In this document: piece after piece, positions 1 to 8,420 of the stretch | Layout of the letters: every line of letters begins with the position of its first letter | How positions within the stretch are numbered: the stretch's first letter is position 1 | Notes under the pieces: model-generated | What the model saw: only the letters and a program-made list of their open reading frames with translations | Told to the model about the DNA's origin: nothing | Databases searched by the model: none | Position numbers and translations under genes: made by a program | Assembly (NCBI GenBank): GCA_040223615.1 | Contig: JAVKFY010000009.1 | Coordinates: 1 to 64,000, forward strand | Reading direction: 5' to 3' | Length of the DNA stretch: 64,000 nucleotides | DNA from: JAVKFY01 sp040223615 | Lineage (GTDB): Bacteria; Pseudomonadota; Alphaproteobacteria; GCA-2731375

Positions 1-2
1 TG

Positions 3-80
3 GTCGATAAACACACCCATATCGCCGCCACACCGGCCGTTAACCCAGTTGGGGGGATGCGGGGATGTCGCGCGCGCTGA
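3..80 (+). CDS. possible 3' end of an upstream gene (partial)
   Basis: Reading frame 3 is open from the left edge to a TGA at 78-80 and is followed 26 bases later by a strong terminator, which is what the end of a gene would look like. About 25 residues are visible and contain nothing recognisable. The stretch could equally be an untranslated leader or non-coding DNA, so this is only a placeholder. Confidence 0.2.
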   Translation, partial: VDKHTHIAATPAVNPVGGMRGCRAR

Positions 81-105
81 GCCCCGCGCGCGCCGAGACC
101 ACCGC

Positions 106-135
106 AAGCCCCGCCGGCAACGGACGGGGCTTTTT
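106..135 (+). terminator. Rho-independent terminator
   Basis: The arms AAGCCCCG (106-113) and CGGGGCTT (125-132) are perfectly complementary. The stem continues as CCG/CGG across one bulged A and closes on a GCAA tetraloop. A run of five T follows at 131-135. It ends transcription of whatever lies left of the window, before the methyltransferase at 191. A second GC hairpin built from GCGCGC tracts lies just upstream at about 70-92. Confidence 0.8.
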
Positions 136-190
136 CATGCCGGATTGAGCGCCCGTCCGTCGGCACCGAACCGAAACAGGACGTGAAACA

Positions 191-922
191 ATGGCTCAGA
201 ATATCTACGACGATCCCGACTTCTTCGCCGGCTACGCGACGCTGGCACGCTCCGAGAAGGGGCTGGACGGCGCGCCGGAATGGCCGACGATCCAAAGCCT
301 GCTGCCCGAGGTCAAAGGCAAGCGCGTGGTCGACCTCGGCTGCGGCTACGGCTGGTTCTGCCGCTGGGCTGCCGAAGCAGGCGCCGCCGACGTGCTCGGC
401 CTCGACGTGTCGGAGAAGATGCTGGCGAAGGCGCGGACCGACAACGCACATGCGGCGATCCGCTACGCGCGCGCCGACCTCGACGCGCTCGAGCTGCCCG
501 AGGGCCGGTTCGATCTGGCCTACAGCTCGCTCACCCTGCACTACCTGGAGCGCCTGCCGGCGATGCTGGCGACGGTGCACCGGGCGCTGGCGCCAGGCGG
601 CTGGCTGGTCTATTCGGCCGAGCACCCGATCTTCATGGCACCGCATCAGCCCGGCTACGCGACGCTCGACGACGGCCGCGAGGTCTGGCCACTCGACGAC
701 TACCTGGTCGAGGGGCCGCGCAAGACCAACTGGTTCGCCGAGGGCGTGGTCAAGCAGCACCGCACGCTCGGCACCCAGGTCAACATGCTGATCGCCGCCG
801 GCTTCGAGATCGCGCACCTGGAGGAATGGTGCCCGAGCGACGCCCAGGTCGCCGAGGTGCCGGCCTGGGCCAGGGAGCGGCACCGGCCGATGATCTACAT
901 CATGAAGGCGCGCCGGCGGTAG
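191..922 (+). CDS. class I SAM-dependent methyltransferase
   Basis: This is a 243-residue cytoplasmic methyltransferase of the UbiE/Methyltransf_11 type. The SAM-binding motif I is VDLGCGYGWFCRWAAEAGA near residues 47-65, and the acidic end of strand 2 is GLDVSEKML at about 70. Later motifs include a DLAYSSLTLHYL stretch (motif II/III region) and LAPGGWLVYSAEHP. The substrate cannot be told from sequence; the family methylates small molecules and quinone precursors. The start at 191 has only a weak ribosome site (AGGAC). It stands alone, 65 bp ahead of the dioxygenase. Confidence 0.85.
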   Translation: MAQNIYDDPDFFAGYATLARSEKGLDGAPEWPTIQSLLPEVKGKRVVDLGCGYGWFCRWAAEAGAADVLGLDVSEKMLAKARTDNAHAAIRYARADLDALELPEGRFDLAYSSLTLHYLERLPAMLATVHRALAPGGWLVYSAEHPIFMAPHQPGYATLDDGREVWPLDDYLVEGPRKTNWFAEGVVKQHRTLGTQVNMLIAAGFEIAHLEEWCPSDAQVAEVPAWARERHRPMIYIMKARRR

Positions 923-987
923 GCGCCGGTCTTGCGTCGGCCGCACTATCGGCGCGATCATATGGCGAACATCGGTGGAGACCTGCA

Positions 988-1875
988 ATGGCGCTGGCGG
1001 CGGAAAGCTCCCGGGTCAAGGTGAACCGGCTCGGCGCGGCGCTGGGTGCGGAGGCGCTCGGCGTCGACCTGCGGACTGCCGGCGCCGCCGATCTCGCCGC
1101 GGTGCGCCAGGCACTGCTCGACCATCAGGTGCTGGCGGTACGCGATCAGGACCTCGACCCGGACGCGCTGCATCGCGTCGGCTGCGCGATGGGCGAGCCG
1201 ATTCTGCAGGTCGCGAGCCGGGCGCGGCACCCGGCCAACGACCACGTCATGGTGCTGTCGAGCGAGGACAGGGACGATCTCGGCGACGGCGGGCGGGTGG
1301 TGGTCGGGCTGGCCTGGCACAGCGACGACTCGTTCAAGCAGCGGCCATGCTCGGTGACCATGCTGCACGCCCGCGCGCTGCCCAGTCATGGCGGCGACAC
1401 CCAGTTCGTCTCCACCGCGGCGGCCTATGACGACCTGTCCGACGACGACAAGCGGGCCTGCGCGAAACTGCGCGTGGTGCACACCTACGACAGCCGGCGC
1501 AAGGCCAACCGCATCCGCAAGCTAACGCCGGCCGAGCAGGCGCAGGTGCCGCCCGCGACGCATCCGCTGGTGCGCCGGCATCCCGAGACCGGCCGGCTGG
1601 CGCTCTACCTGAACGCCAACCGGATGGACCATGTTGCGGACCTGTCGCACGAGGCCGGCGACGCGCTGCTCGACCGGCTGATCGCGCACGCGACGCAGCC
1701 GGCATACGAGTACCGCCATGTGTGGCGGCCAGGCGACCTGGTGCTGTGGGATAACCGCTGCACCATGCACCGCGCGAATGGCGACTATCCGGCCGGCGAG
1801 CGGCGCGAGATGCACCGCGTCATCCTGGCCGGCGACGAGCCGCGAGGCCCGGAGGCGGAACCGGATGCGGGCTAG
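988..1875 (+). CDS. TauD/TfdA-family Fe(II)/2-oxoglutarate dioxygenase
   Basis: The 295-residue protein should couple 2-oxoglutarate decarboxylation to hydroxylation of a small acid. The iron triad is visible: WHSDDSF supplies the HxD pair near residue 110, and TMHRAN near 262 supplies the distal histidine. The arginine for the 2-oxoglutarate carboxylate lies in ERREMHRVI. TauD (taurine) and TfdA (2,4-D) show what the family does; the substrate here is unknown. I start at ATG 988 because a GGTGGAG ribosome site precedes it. The open frame extends far upstream, but that part is the antisense-like shadow of the methyltransferase. The 3' end overlaps the next gene by 11 bases, suggesting co-translation. 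Confidence 0.88.
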   Translation: MALAAESSRVKVNRLGAALGAEALGVDLRTAGAADLAAVRQALLDHQVLAVRDQDLDPDALHRVGCAMGEPILQVASRARHPANDHVMVLSSEDRDDLGDGGRVVVGLAWHSDDSFKQRPCSVTMLHARALPSHGGDTQFVSTAAAYDDLSDDDKRACAKLRVVHTYDSRRKANRIRKLTPAEQAQVPPATHPLVRRHPETGRLALYLNANRMDHVADLSHEAGDALLDRLIAHATQPAYEYRHVWRPGDLVLWDNRCTMHRANGDYPAGERREMHRVILAGDEPRGPEAEPDAG

Positions 1876-2593
1876 CCTCGCCGCGCTGCTGTTGCTGCTG
1901 TCGGCCTTCGGGGCGGCGGCGCAGACCCGGACCGACATCAACATGGTGGTGGCGCTGGACCGGTCGGAGTCGATCTCGTCGCTCGACGCGGCATTGCAGA
2001 TCCAGGGCCTGATCTACGCGCTCAAGCACCCGGAGTTCCTGGCCGCGATCCAGTTCGGCGAGCACAGGCGGATCGGCGTGTCGGTGATCAAGTGGTCGTC
2101 GTTCAACCGCTACGCGACGCTGCTGCCGTGGCAGATCGTGGCCGACAAGGCCGACGCCGACCGGGTCTCTGCGATGCTGGGCCTGCTGCTGCTGCAAGGT
2201 CCCGGCAGCGACGACGGCAGCCAGACCGACGTGGCGCTCGGCATCGAGCGCGGCATGGCGATGCTGGCCGAGGCGCCGACCGCCGCCAGCAAGGAAGTGA
2301 TCAACATGATCGCCGACGGCATCTCCAACATCGGCCACGTCGCCGTGGTGGAACGCGACGCGGCGATGGCACGCGGCATCACAATCAACGCGCTGATCCT
2401 GGCCCAGGGCTCGGCGATCCGGGTGCTGACCAGCTACTACCGGCGCGAGGTGATCGGCGGCCCGGCCTCCTTCGTCCTGCACACGCCGGGGCACGAGGAC
2501 TTCGCGCGCGCCATGCTGCGCAAGATGCTGGTCGAAGTCGCCGAGCTGAACCGGCAGATCCGCGACGACGAACTCGGCGGGATGCGCGGGTAG
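1865..2593 (+). CDS. secreted DUF1194 (von Willebrand A-like) protein
   Basis: This is a 242-residue DUF1194 protein with a VWA-like fold. An N-terminal signal peptide (MRASLAALLLLLSAFGAAAQ) is cleaved after AAA, so it should act in the periplasm. The metal-ion-dependent adhesion site appears as DRSES near residue 33. The family is common in alphaproteobacteria and has no assigned function. ATG 1865 is chosen because it begins the signal peptide and overlaps the dioxygenase end. A paralogue lies at 13139-13843. Both end in the family pattern YYR-E-IGGP followed by a conserved phenylalanine region. Confidence 0.85.
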   Translation: MRASLAALLLLLSAFGAAAQTRTDINMVVALDRSESISSLDAALQIQGLIYALKHPEFLAAIQFGEHRRIGVSVIKWSSFNRYATLLPWQIVADKADADRVSAMLGLLLLQGPGSDDGSQTDVALGIERGMAMLAEAPTAASKEVINMIADGISNIGHVAVVERDAAMARGITINALILAQGSAIRVLTSYYRREVIGGPASFVLHTPGHEDFARAMLRKMLVEVAELNRQIRDDELGGMRG

Positions 2594-2607
2594 GCCTTGC
2601 CTTCGTC

Positions 2608-2802
2608 GTCACCCCGGACTTGATCCGAGATCCATGGTGCCGCCGACGGAACGTCGCTGAATCAGGCAACTCCGCACGGCGCGGACAGGGATGCCGGATC
2701 CAGCCCACGGGTGTCCGGTCCAGCCCTTCCGGACCCGCGCCCCCCCCCTCGACGTCTTCGCAAGCTCAGGGACCGGACACCCGTGGCTCAAAGCCGGCAT
2801 GA
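2608..2802. repeat. intergenic palindromic repeat (REP-like family 1), one half and one full copy
   Basis: A half element (2608-2636, GTCACCCCGGACTTGATCC) is followed by a full palindrome whose arms are 2691-2721 and 2770-2800. The arms share GGACCGGACACCCGTGG and its complement and end in GCCGGCATGAC. The element lies between convergent genes and could fold into a long hairpin that stops transcription. It belongs to the GTCATCCCGG...CCGGGATGAC type found several times in this window. Confidence 0.7.
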
Positions 2803-2858
2803 CGCCTATGGAGCGATCCTTTCCATCGGGCGCGGCGCGCCCGTCGGCGAAGGCCGGG

Positions 2859-3443
2859 CTACTCCGGCGCCTTCTCGCGCGCCATGGCGTGGTAGACGGC
2901 GTTCGGGCGCATGTCGATGGCGGCGGCCATGCGATTGGTCATGCAGAAGAACGACGCCACGGCCGCGATGTCCCAGATCTCCTGGTCGGTGAACCCCGCG
3001 TCGCGCAGCTCCTGGCGGTCGTCTTCCTCGATGCTGTCCGGGTTCTCCGCGACCAGGGCGGCGAAGTCGCACATCGCCTTGTGACGGTCCGACAGGTCGG
3101 CGGCGCGGTAGTTCGCGGCCAGCGCCTCGCCCAGCACCGGATCATTCGAGCGCCGGCGCAGTTCGGCGCCGTGCGCGGCCAGGCAGTAGAAGCAGTGATT
3201 GATGGAGGAGACCACCACCGCGATCATCTCGCGCTCGACCTTCGACAGGCCGGACTCGCCGAGCATCAGGTCGTTGTAGAAGTCGGCGAAGGTCTTCAGC
3301 TTCTCGTTGTCGAACGAATAGGCCTGCAGCACGTTCGGCACGAAACCGAGCTTCTCCTGACAGACCTCCAGGTAGCGCTTGCGGGTCTCGTCCAGGTTGT
3401 TGCGGTCGGCGATGTCCAGCGCGTGGATGCGGTCGTTGCTCAT
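2859..3443 (-). CDS. AhpD-like/carboxymuconolactone decarboxylase-family peroxidase-related protein
   Basis: The 194-residue protein belongs to the peroxidase-related branch of the carboxymuconolactone decarboxylase/AhpD family. The redox motif is NHCFYCLAAH at about residue 80, a CxxC followed by a histidine as in AhpD, which reduces peroxiredoxins or hydroperoxides. The region before it (KVEREMIAVVVSS) is also typical. ATG 3443 is taken as the start; the open frame runs on upstream into aroC but that part is only its shadow. It sits 8 bp downstream of aroC on the same strand and is probably co-transcribed. The physiological substrate is not known. Confidence 0.82.
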   Translation of the reverse strand: MSNDRIHALDIADRNNLDETRKRYLEVCQEKLGFVPNVLQAYSFDNEKLKTFADFYNDLMLGESGLSKVEREMIAVVVSSINHCFYCLAAHGAELRRRSNDPVLGEALAANYRAADLSDRHKAMCDFAALVAENPDSIEEDDRQELRDAGFTDQEIWDIAAVASFFCMTNRMAAAIDMRPNAVYHAMAREKAPE

Positions 3444-3451
3444 GGGTTTCC

Positions 3452-4525
3452 TCAGCCGTTCTGGGCGCGGTGGCGCAGCAGGTGGTCGGCCAGCACGCAG
3501 GCCAGCATCGCCTCGCCCACCGGCACCGCGCGGATGCCGACGCAGGGATCGTGCCGGCCCTTGGTGACGATCTCGGTGTCGTTGCCGTCGCGGTCGACGG
3601 TCTGTTTCGGTTGCAGGATGGAAGACGTCGGCTTCACGGCGAAACGCACCACGATCTCCTGCCCGGTGGAGATGCCGCCCAGGACGCCGCCGGCGTGGTT
3701 GGCCAGGAAGCGCGGGGCGTTCGCGTTGCCGGCGCGCAGCTCGTCCTGCGCCTGCGACCCCTTCGACGCGGCGGCGGCGAGGCCGTCGCCGATCTCCACC
3801 GCCTTCACCGCGTTGATGCTCATCATCGCGCCGGCCAGGTCGGCATCGAGCTTGCCATAGATCGGCGCGCCCAGGCCGACCGGCACGCCTTCGGCGCGGA
3901 CTTCGATCAGCGCGCCGACGGAGTCGCCGGCCTTGCGGATGTCGTCGAGGTAGCTTTCCCAGGCCGGCGCCGCGGTCGCGTCGGGGCAAAAGAACGGATT
4001 CTGATCCACCTGTGCCCAGTCCCACCTGGCGCGGTCGACGCTCTGCTCGCCGATCTGCACCACGGCGCCGCGGATGGTGACGCCCGCGCCCAGCACCTGC
4101 CGCGCGACGGCGCCGGCGGCGACCCGGCTGGCGGTCTCGCGCGCCGAAGAGCGGCCGCCGCCGCGATAGTCGCGGATGCCATATTTCTTGTCGTAGGTGT
4201 AGTCGGCGTGGCTCGGACGGTACTTGGCGGCGATCTCGGAATAGTCGCGGCTGCGCTGGTCGACATTGTCGATCTGCAACGCGATCGGCGTGCCCGTGGT
4301 CTGGCCCTCGAAGGTGCCGGACAGGATGCGGACCTGGTCGGGCTCCTGGCGCTGGGTGACGAAACGCGAGGTGCCGGGCCGGCGCCGGTCGAGCCAGGGC
4401 TGGATATCGGATTCGGTCAGTGCCAGGCGCGGCGGGCAGCCGTCGACCACGCAGCCGATCGCCGCCCCGTGGCTCTCGCCCCAGGTGGTGACGCGGAACA
4501 GGTGTCCGAAGGTGTTATGCGACAT
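3452..4525 (-). CDS. aroC: chorismate synthase
   Basis: AroC converts 5-enolpyruvylshikimate 3-phosphate to chorismate using reduced FMN, the last shared step to aromatic amino acids. At 357 residues it has the normal length. Signatures include the N-terminal SHNTFGHLFRVTTWGESHGA, the GESHG flavin region, RGGGRSSARETASRVAAGA near 120-140, and DGNDTEIVTKGRHDPCVGIRA split across residues 310-332. It lies downstream of fabI on the same strand, an arrangement common in alphaproteobacteria. A short palindromic repeat occupies the gap between the two genes. Confidence 0.97.
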   Translation of the reverse strand: MSHNTFGHLFRVTTWGESHGAAIGCVVDGCPPRLALTESDIQPWLDRRRPGTSRFVTQRQEPDQVRILSGTFEGQTTGTPIALQIDNVDQRSRDYSEIAAKYRPSHADYTYDKKYGIRDYRGGGRSSARETASRVAAGAVARQVLGAGVTIRGAVVQIGEQSVDRARWDWAQVDQNPFFCPDATAAPAWESYLDDIRKAGDSVGALIEVRAEGVPVGLGAPIYGKLDADLAGAMMSINAVKAVEIGDGLAAAASKGSQAQDELRAGNANAPRFLANHAGGVLGGISTGQEIVVRFAVKPTSSILQPKQTVDRDGNDTEIVTKGRHDPCVGIRAVPVGEAMLACVLADHLLRHRAQNG

Positions 4526-4564
4526 CTGCCGATCACAACTTCCAGCAACGAGGCGGCTTCGTCT

Positions 4565-4606
4565 CCCACCTCACCTGTCCTTTCCGCCCCCAGGGGCAGA
4601 GAGGGA
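4565..4606. repeat. intergenic repeat family 2, copy 1
   Basis: The stretch CCCACCTCACCTGTCCTTTC followed by CGCCCCCAGGGGC is shared with copies at 34752-34807 and 37942-37992. All three contain a CACCTGT or ACAGGTG block next to a CCGCCCC block. It lies between fabI and aroC. Confidence 0.5.
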
Positions 4607-4680
4607 ATTGCCCGTCATCGACGCCCCGCCTGCTCTCCGCCCGCTCGCGGTGGGCGTCGACGTCGGACGAAACCGTTCGA

Positions 4681-5487
4681 CTACACCGTGGCGATGTCGG
4701 GCGCGTCCACCGCCTTCATGCCGACGACGTTGTAGCCGCAGTCGACGTGGTGCACCGCGCCGCTCACCGGCCGGCCGAGGTCGGACAGCAGGTAGAGCGC
4801 GGCGCCGCCGACGTCGTCGATGGTGACGTTGCGCTTCAGCGGCGAGTTCAGCTCGTTCCATTTCAGGATATAGCGGAAGTCGCCGATGCCGGCCGCCGCC
4901 AGGGTGCGCACCGGGCCGGCGGAAACCGCGTTGACCCGGATGCCCTTCGGCCCGAGGTCGGCGGCGAGGTAGCGCACGCTGGCCTCCAGCGCCGCCTTGG
5001 CGACGCCCATGACGTTGTAGTGCGGCACCACCTTCTCCGCGCCGTAGTAGGTCAGCGTCAGGATCGAGCCGCCGTCCTTCATCATCGGCTCGGCGCGGCG
5101 CGCGACGGCGGTCAGCGAATAGCAGGACACGTCCATCGACATGGCGAAATTCTCCGCCGTGGTGTCGGCGTAGCGGCCCTTGAGCTGGTCCTTGTCGGAG
5201 AAGGCGATGGCGTGGACCAGAAAGTCGAGCCCGTCCCAGCGCTCGCCCAACGTATCGAAAGCCTGGTCGATCGACTGGTCGCTGCCCACGTCGCAGTCGA
5301 TCAGGATATCGGAGCCCAGCGACTCCGCCAGCGGCCGCACCCGGCGCTCGAACGCCTCGCCGAGATAGCTGAAGGCGAGCTCGGCGCCTTCCCCGGCGCA
5401 GGCCTTGGCGATGCCCCAGGCCAGCGAACGGTCGTTCGCCACGCCCATGATCAGGCCGCGGCGCCCCTGCAACAGGCGGTTCGCCAT
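4681..5487 (-). CDS. fabI: enoyl-[acyl-carrier-protein] reductase (NADH)
   Basis: FabI reduces trans-2-enoyl-ACP in the last step of each fatty-acid elongation cycle. The 268-residue protein begins MANRLLQGRRGLIMGVANDR, the modified Rossmann start of FabI. The catalytic pair YNVMGVAK (Y-x6-K) sits near residues 155-163, and the N-terminal GVANDRSLAWGIAKA marks the NADH pocket. I start at ATG 5487; an in-frame ATG at 5583 would add 32 residues with no counterpart in the family. It is transcribed toward aroC. A full-length intact FabI predicts triclosan sensitivity unless other enoyl reductases are present. Confidence 0.95.
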   Translation of the reverse strand: MANRLLQGRRGLIMGVANDRSLAWGIAKACAGEGAELAFSYLGEAFERRVRPLAESLGSDILIDCDVGSDQSIDQAFDTLGERWDGLDFLVHAIAFSDKDQLKGRYADTTAENFAMSMDVSCYSLTAVARRAEPMMKDGGSILTLTYYGAEKVVPHYNVMGVAKAALEASVRYLAADLGPKGIRVNAVSAGPVRTLAAAGIGDFRYILKWNELNSPLKRNVTIDDVGGAALYLLSDLGRPVSGAVHHVDCGYNVVGMKAVDAPDIATV

Positions 5488-5639
5488 CCTCGTCCCTTCC
5501 ACAAAGCCCCCGAGTCGGTCGGTGGCCGCAACATATCGCAAGGCGGCAGCCGGGCAAAGCCGCGCGGGCCGTCGTGAAAACAACCGGATTCCAGAGACTT
5601 CCGAGAGGTGGGATGACGAAAGCAGCGTTCAACCAGCGG

Positions 5640-6485
5640 CTAGGCGCGAACGCCACGACGTCGATAAATCAGCCGCAGAAGGCTCAACGCCCCAACGAGA
5701 ATTGCCCACGTCGCCGGCTCCGGCACCTCATTGGCAAACAATTCTCCGACCTGTTCTGGAGTCAACGCCATGTCGTAGATACGGAAGTCGTCGATCAGGC
5801 CTTGGAACGGCTCTCCGACGACGCCATTGTGGTTACTCCCGCCAATGAACAGGTCGTGCATGCTGTTCGCGTTGATGTCGGTCGTGGTGATGTCGGTAGC
5901 TGGCGTCCCGCCTGGCAAATCGAGCACCCCATCGACATACAGGCTGATCAGGTTGTTGTCGCTGTCGCGTATCAGCACGACATGGTGCCAGTCACCATCG
6001 TAGATCACCGTCTGTCCGAAGACACCGCCTTGGTTGCCGGAATCATCTCGGACACCGCCGAACGCCTTGCCCACTGTGATCTGCTGGTTGCTCGGATGGT
6101 AGATGCCAATCCGGGCCTCGCCACTCGCCGTCTGCTCTACGCCGGCAACTTCCGTGACCGGATTCGAGGTACCCGGATTGAATAGGTTCTGCGGCCTGAT
6201 CCATGCCGCCCAAGTGAAACTGTCTGTCTGGCTGTAGAGCGGAGTGAAGTTGGTCGAAACGTAATCGCCAGCGCCATCGAAGAAAGCGGAAGAGGCGCCC
6301 ACCTGCCCGCCCGCGACCAACACGGTGTCGCCCTGGGCAGCACCGCCGAAGCCGCCGACTATATCGGTGAACCCAGCCTCGAAATCCCAATGCGCGATGA
6401 GGCTTGCGTGCGCTTGACCAACCATGCCGAGCGCGACGGTAAGAACGACGGTCACCTTGATTAGGCCGCCAATCCGATATTTCAT
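5640..6485 (-). CDS. LamG-domain PEP-CTERM surface protein
   Basis: The 281-residue protein has an N-terminal signal peptide (cleaved after GQAHA) and a concanavalin A-like/LamG beta-sandwich from about residue 28 to 245, recognised by LIAHWDFEAGFTDIVGG and DGDWHHVVLIRD. It ends in a classic PEP-CTERM sorting tail: VPEPATWAILVGALSLLRL followed by an arginine cluster. Such proteins are processed by an exosortase and exported to the cell surface or exopolysaccharide matrix. No exosortase gene lies in the window. ATG 6485 is preferred over 6518 because it begins the signal peptide. Base composition and codon use are visibly more AT-rich than the neighbours, which suggests later acquisition. Confidence 0.85.
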   Translation of the reverse strand: MKYRIGGLIKVTVVLTVALGMVGQAHASLIAHWDFEAGFTDIVGGFGGAAQGDTVLVAGGQVGASSAFFDGAGDYVSTNFTPLYSQTDSFTWAAWIRPQNLFNPGTSNPVTEVAGVEQTASGEARIGIYHPSNQQITVGKAFGGVRDDSGNQGGVFGQTVIYDGDWHHVVLIRDSDNNLISLYVDGVLDLPGGTPATDITTTDINANSMHDLFIGGSNHNGVVGEPFQGLIDDFRIYDMALTPEQVGELFANEVPEPATWAILVGALSLLRLIYRRRGVRA

Positions 6486-6736
6486 TGCCCTTATTCTCCC
6501 CATTGTATGTCGCGTCAAGATCGCGCCTCATAAAAGCACTCACTCAATAAGCAACAATCTTGCCAATCCCTTGCTGCCTCGATTTTCCTTTACGATGCAA
6601 GCGAGTGCGCGATCGTTGAAATCCGCCTACCTGCGCATCCATCAATAATATGTAAAAGATACCGACACCACGTCGCGGGGGATTTGGTGGCGGCGGCGCG
6701 ATATTGTTCCCAGGCAAGTAACTTCGGAGGTGCCGC

Positions 6737-7516
6737 GTGGCGTACGAGAGCATTCTGTATGAAGAAGACGGGCCGATCGGCTGGCTGACGCTGAACCGGC
6801 CGGACGACGGCAACATGTTCACCGCCCAGACCTGTCACGAAGTGCGCGACTGCATCGAGGCGATGCGGCACGAGACCCGCACCCGGGTACTGGTGCTGAG
6901 CGGAGCCGGCGACAAGTTCTTCTGCATCGGCGGGCGCAAGACCGGCCTGCCCGATACGCGGATGTATGCCGGCATCCTGCCCACGCTGGAGATGTACGAG
7001 GCGATCGACCGGCTGCAGAAACCGGTCATCGCCATGGTCAACGGCTACGCGGTGGGCGGCGGCAACGTGCTGCAGATGGTCTGCGACCTGACCATCGCCA
7101 AGCAGAGCGCGGTGTTCCGCCAGGTCGGGCCGATGATGGGCAGCTTCGATGCCGGCTACGGCACTTGGTACCTGGAGGACCTGGTCGGCAAGAAGAAGGC
7201 CAAGGAGATGTGGTACACGAACATCCGGCTGTCGGCCGCCGATGCGCTGGATATCGGGCTGATCAACAAGGTCGTGCCCGATGACGAGCTGCGCGCGGCG
7301 ACGCGGGCCTGGGCGCTGGAGGTGGCCGACCGGGGCGCATTCGCGCTGGCCTCGATCAAGGGCGCGTTCAACGCGCGCCACGGCGGCGTCGGCGGCCTGG
7401 CCCGGATGGCGCACGACCTGATGCTGCGCGGCTATCTCGACAGCGAGGAATCCAAGGAACTGTCCAAGGCCTTCGGCGAACGCCGCAAGCCGGACAGCGA
7501 CACGTTCGGTCACTAG
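6737..7516 (+). CDS. crotonase-fold enzyme resembling MenB/BadI
   Basis: The 259-residue protein belongs to the enoyl-CoA hydratase superfamily. The stretch FRQVGPMMGSFDAGYGTWYL near residues 133-152 and the following GKKKAKEMWY are characteristic of the MenB (naphthoate synthase) and BadI (2-ketocyclohexanecarboxyl-CoA hydrolase) subgroup, not of ordinary enoyl-CoA hydratases. The oxyanion-hole segments are GDKFFCIGGRKTG and AVGGGNVLQM. It may therefore open or close a ring through a CoA thioester. The GTG start is preceded by a good CGGAGGT ribosome site. Context is a fatty or cyclic acid catabolic cluster; no other men genes are seen. Confidence 0.85.
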   Translation: MAYESILYEEDGPIGWLTLNRPDDGNMFTAQTCHEVRDCIEAMRHETRTRVLVLSGAGDKFFCIGGRKTGLPDTRMYAGILPTLEMYEAIDRLQKPVIAMVNGYAVGGGNVLQMVCDLTIAKQSAVFRQVGPMMGSFDAGYGTWYLEDLVGKKKAKEMWYTNIRLSAADALDIGLINKVVPDDELRAATRAWALEVADRGAFALASIKGAFNARHGGVGGLARMAHDLMLRGYLDSEESKELSKAFGERRKPDSDTFGH

Positions 7517-7526
7517 TCCCCGACCC

Positions 7527-7622
7527 GTCACCCCGGGCGAAGCGCGCAGCGCCTAGACCCGGGGTCCATGTCGATGGCGGTTCGTGGCATCAACATGGAC
7601 CCCGGCTCAAGGCCGGGGTGAC
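7527..7622. repeat. intergenic palindromic repeat (REP-like family 1)
   Basis: A 96-bp inverted repeat begins GTCACCCCGGG and ends CCGGGGTGAC, with inner arms ACCCCGGGGTCCATGT-type and ACATGGACCCCGG. It contains a GCGCGCAGCGC spacer that recurs in the copy at 42285-42389. It lies between two co-directional crotonase genes and may attenuate transcription between them. Confidence 0.75.
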
Positions 7623-7649
7623 GATAGGGGTGAACAAGGAGAACCACTC

Positions 7650-8420
7650 ATGTCCGTCGACTATGAAATTCGGGAGGAGTTCGCGGTCATCACGCTGAAC
7701 CGGCCGGACGCGCTGAACGCGCTGAACGCCGTGGTGATGGCGACGCTGGACCGGCTGTTCGACGAGGTCGCCAGCTCCAAGGCGCGCGCGCTGCTGATCA
7801 CCGGCGCCGGCGGGCGCTCGTTCTGCGCCGGCGCCGATATTTCCGGCCTGGGCGACGCCACCACGCTGGAGCACCGCGCCAAGATGCACGACGGCCAGCG
7901 CATCGTCGGCAAGCTGGAGATGCTGCCGCAGGCGTCGATCGCGGTCATCGACGGCTACGCCTTCGGCGGCGGGCTGGAACTGGCGCTGGCGTGCTCGTTC
8001 CGGCTGGCGACGGCGAAATCGAAGGTCGGCCTGCCGGAGGTCAAGCTCGGCCTGTTGCCGGGCTATGGCGGCACCCAGCGGCTGCCGCGCCTGATCGGCG
8101 AGAGCCGGGCGCTGGACATGGTGATGACCGGCCGCGCCGTGGAGGCCGACGAGGCGCTGAGCTACGGCCTGGTGAACCAGCTGATCAGCGAGGACGATCC
8201 GATCGGCGAGGCGATGACCTTCGCCCGGCGCTTCACCCAGTTCGGCATGCCGATCCTGCGCTATGGCCGCGCGGCGGTGCAGGCCGCCCGCGAGACCAGC
8301 CTGGCAGACGGCCTGAAGGCCGAGGCCGACATCGGCGCGCTGGCCTACGGCACCAACAACGCGCGCGAGGGCATTGCCGCCTTCCTGGAGAAGCGCAAGG
8401 CCGACTACAAGGATGACTGA
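7650..8420 (+). CDS. enoyl-CoA hydratase
   Basis: This 256-residue crotonase should hydrate trans-2-enoyl-CoA in beta-oxidation. Both catalytic glutamates are present, in GGGLELALAC (near residue 107) and GLPEVKLGLLPGYGG (near 130). The oxyanion hole lies in GGRSFCAGADISG. ATG 7650 is chosen because AAGGAGA lies seven bases before it. The stop codon overlaps the ATG of the SDR gene, so the two are probably translated together. The precise chain-length preference is not visible. Confidence 0.9.
   Translation: MSVDYEIREEFAVITLNRPDALNALNAVVMATLDRLFDEVASSKARALLITGAGGRSFCAGADISGLGDATTLEHRAKMHDGQRIVGKLEMLPQASIAVIDGYAFGGGLELALACSFRLATAKSKVGLPEVKLGLLPGYGGTQRLPRLIGESRALDMVMTGRAVEADEALSYGLVNQLISEDDPIGEAMTFARRFTQFGMPILRYGRAAVQAARETSLADGLKAEADIGALAYGTNNAREGIAAFLEKRKADYKDD

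Noticed and set aside
1..190. Attenuator with a leader peptide
   Set aside because: The short frame before the terminator has no run of one amino acid, and the downstream methyltransferase has no obvious biosynthetic link.
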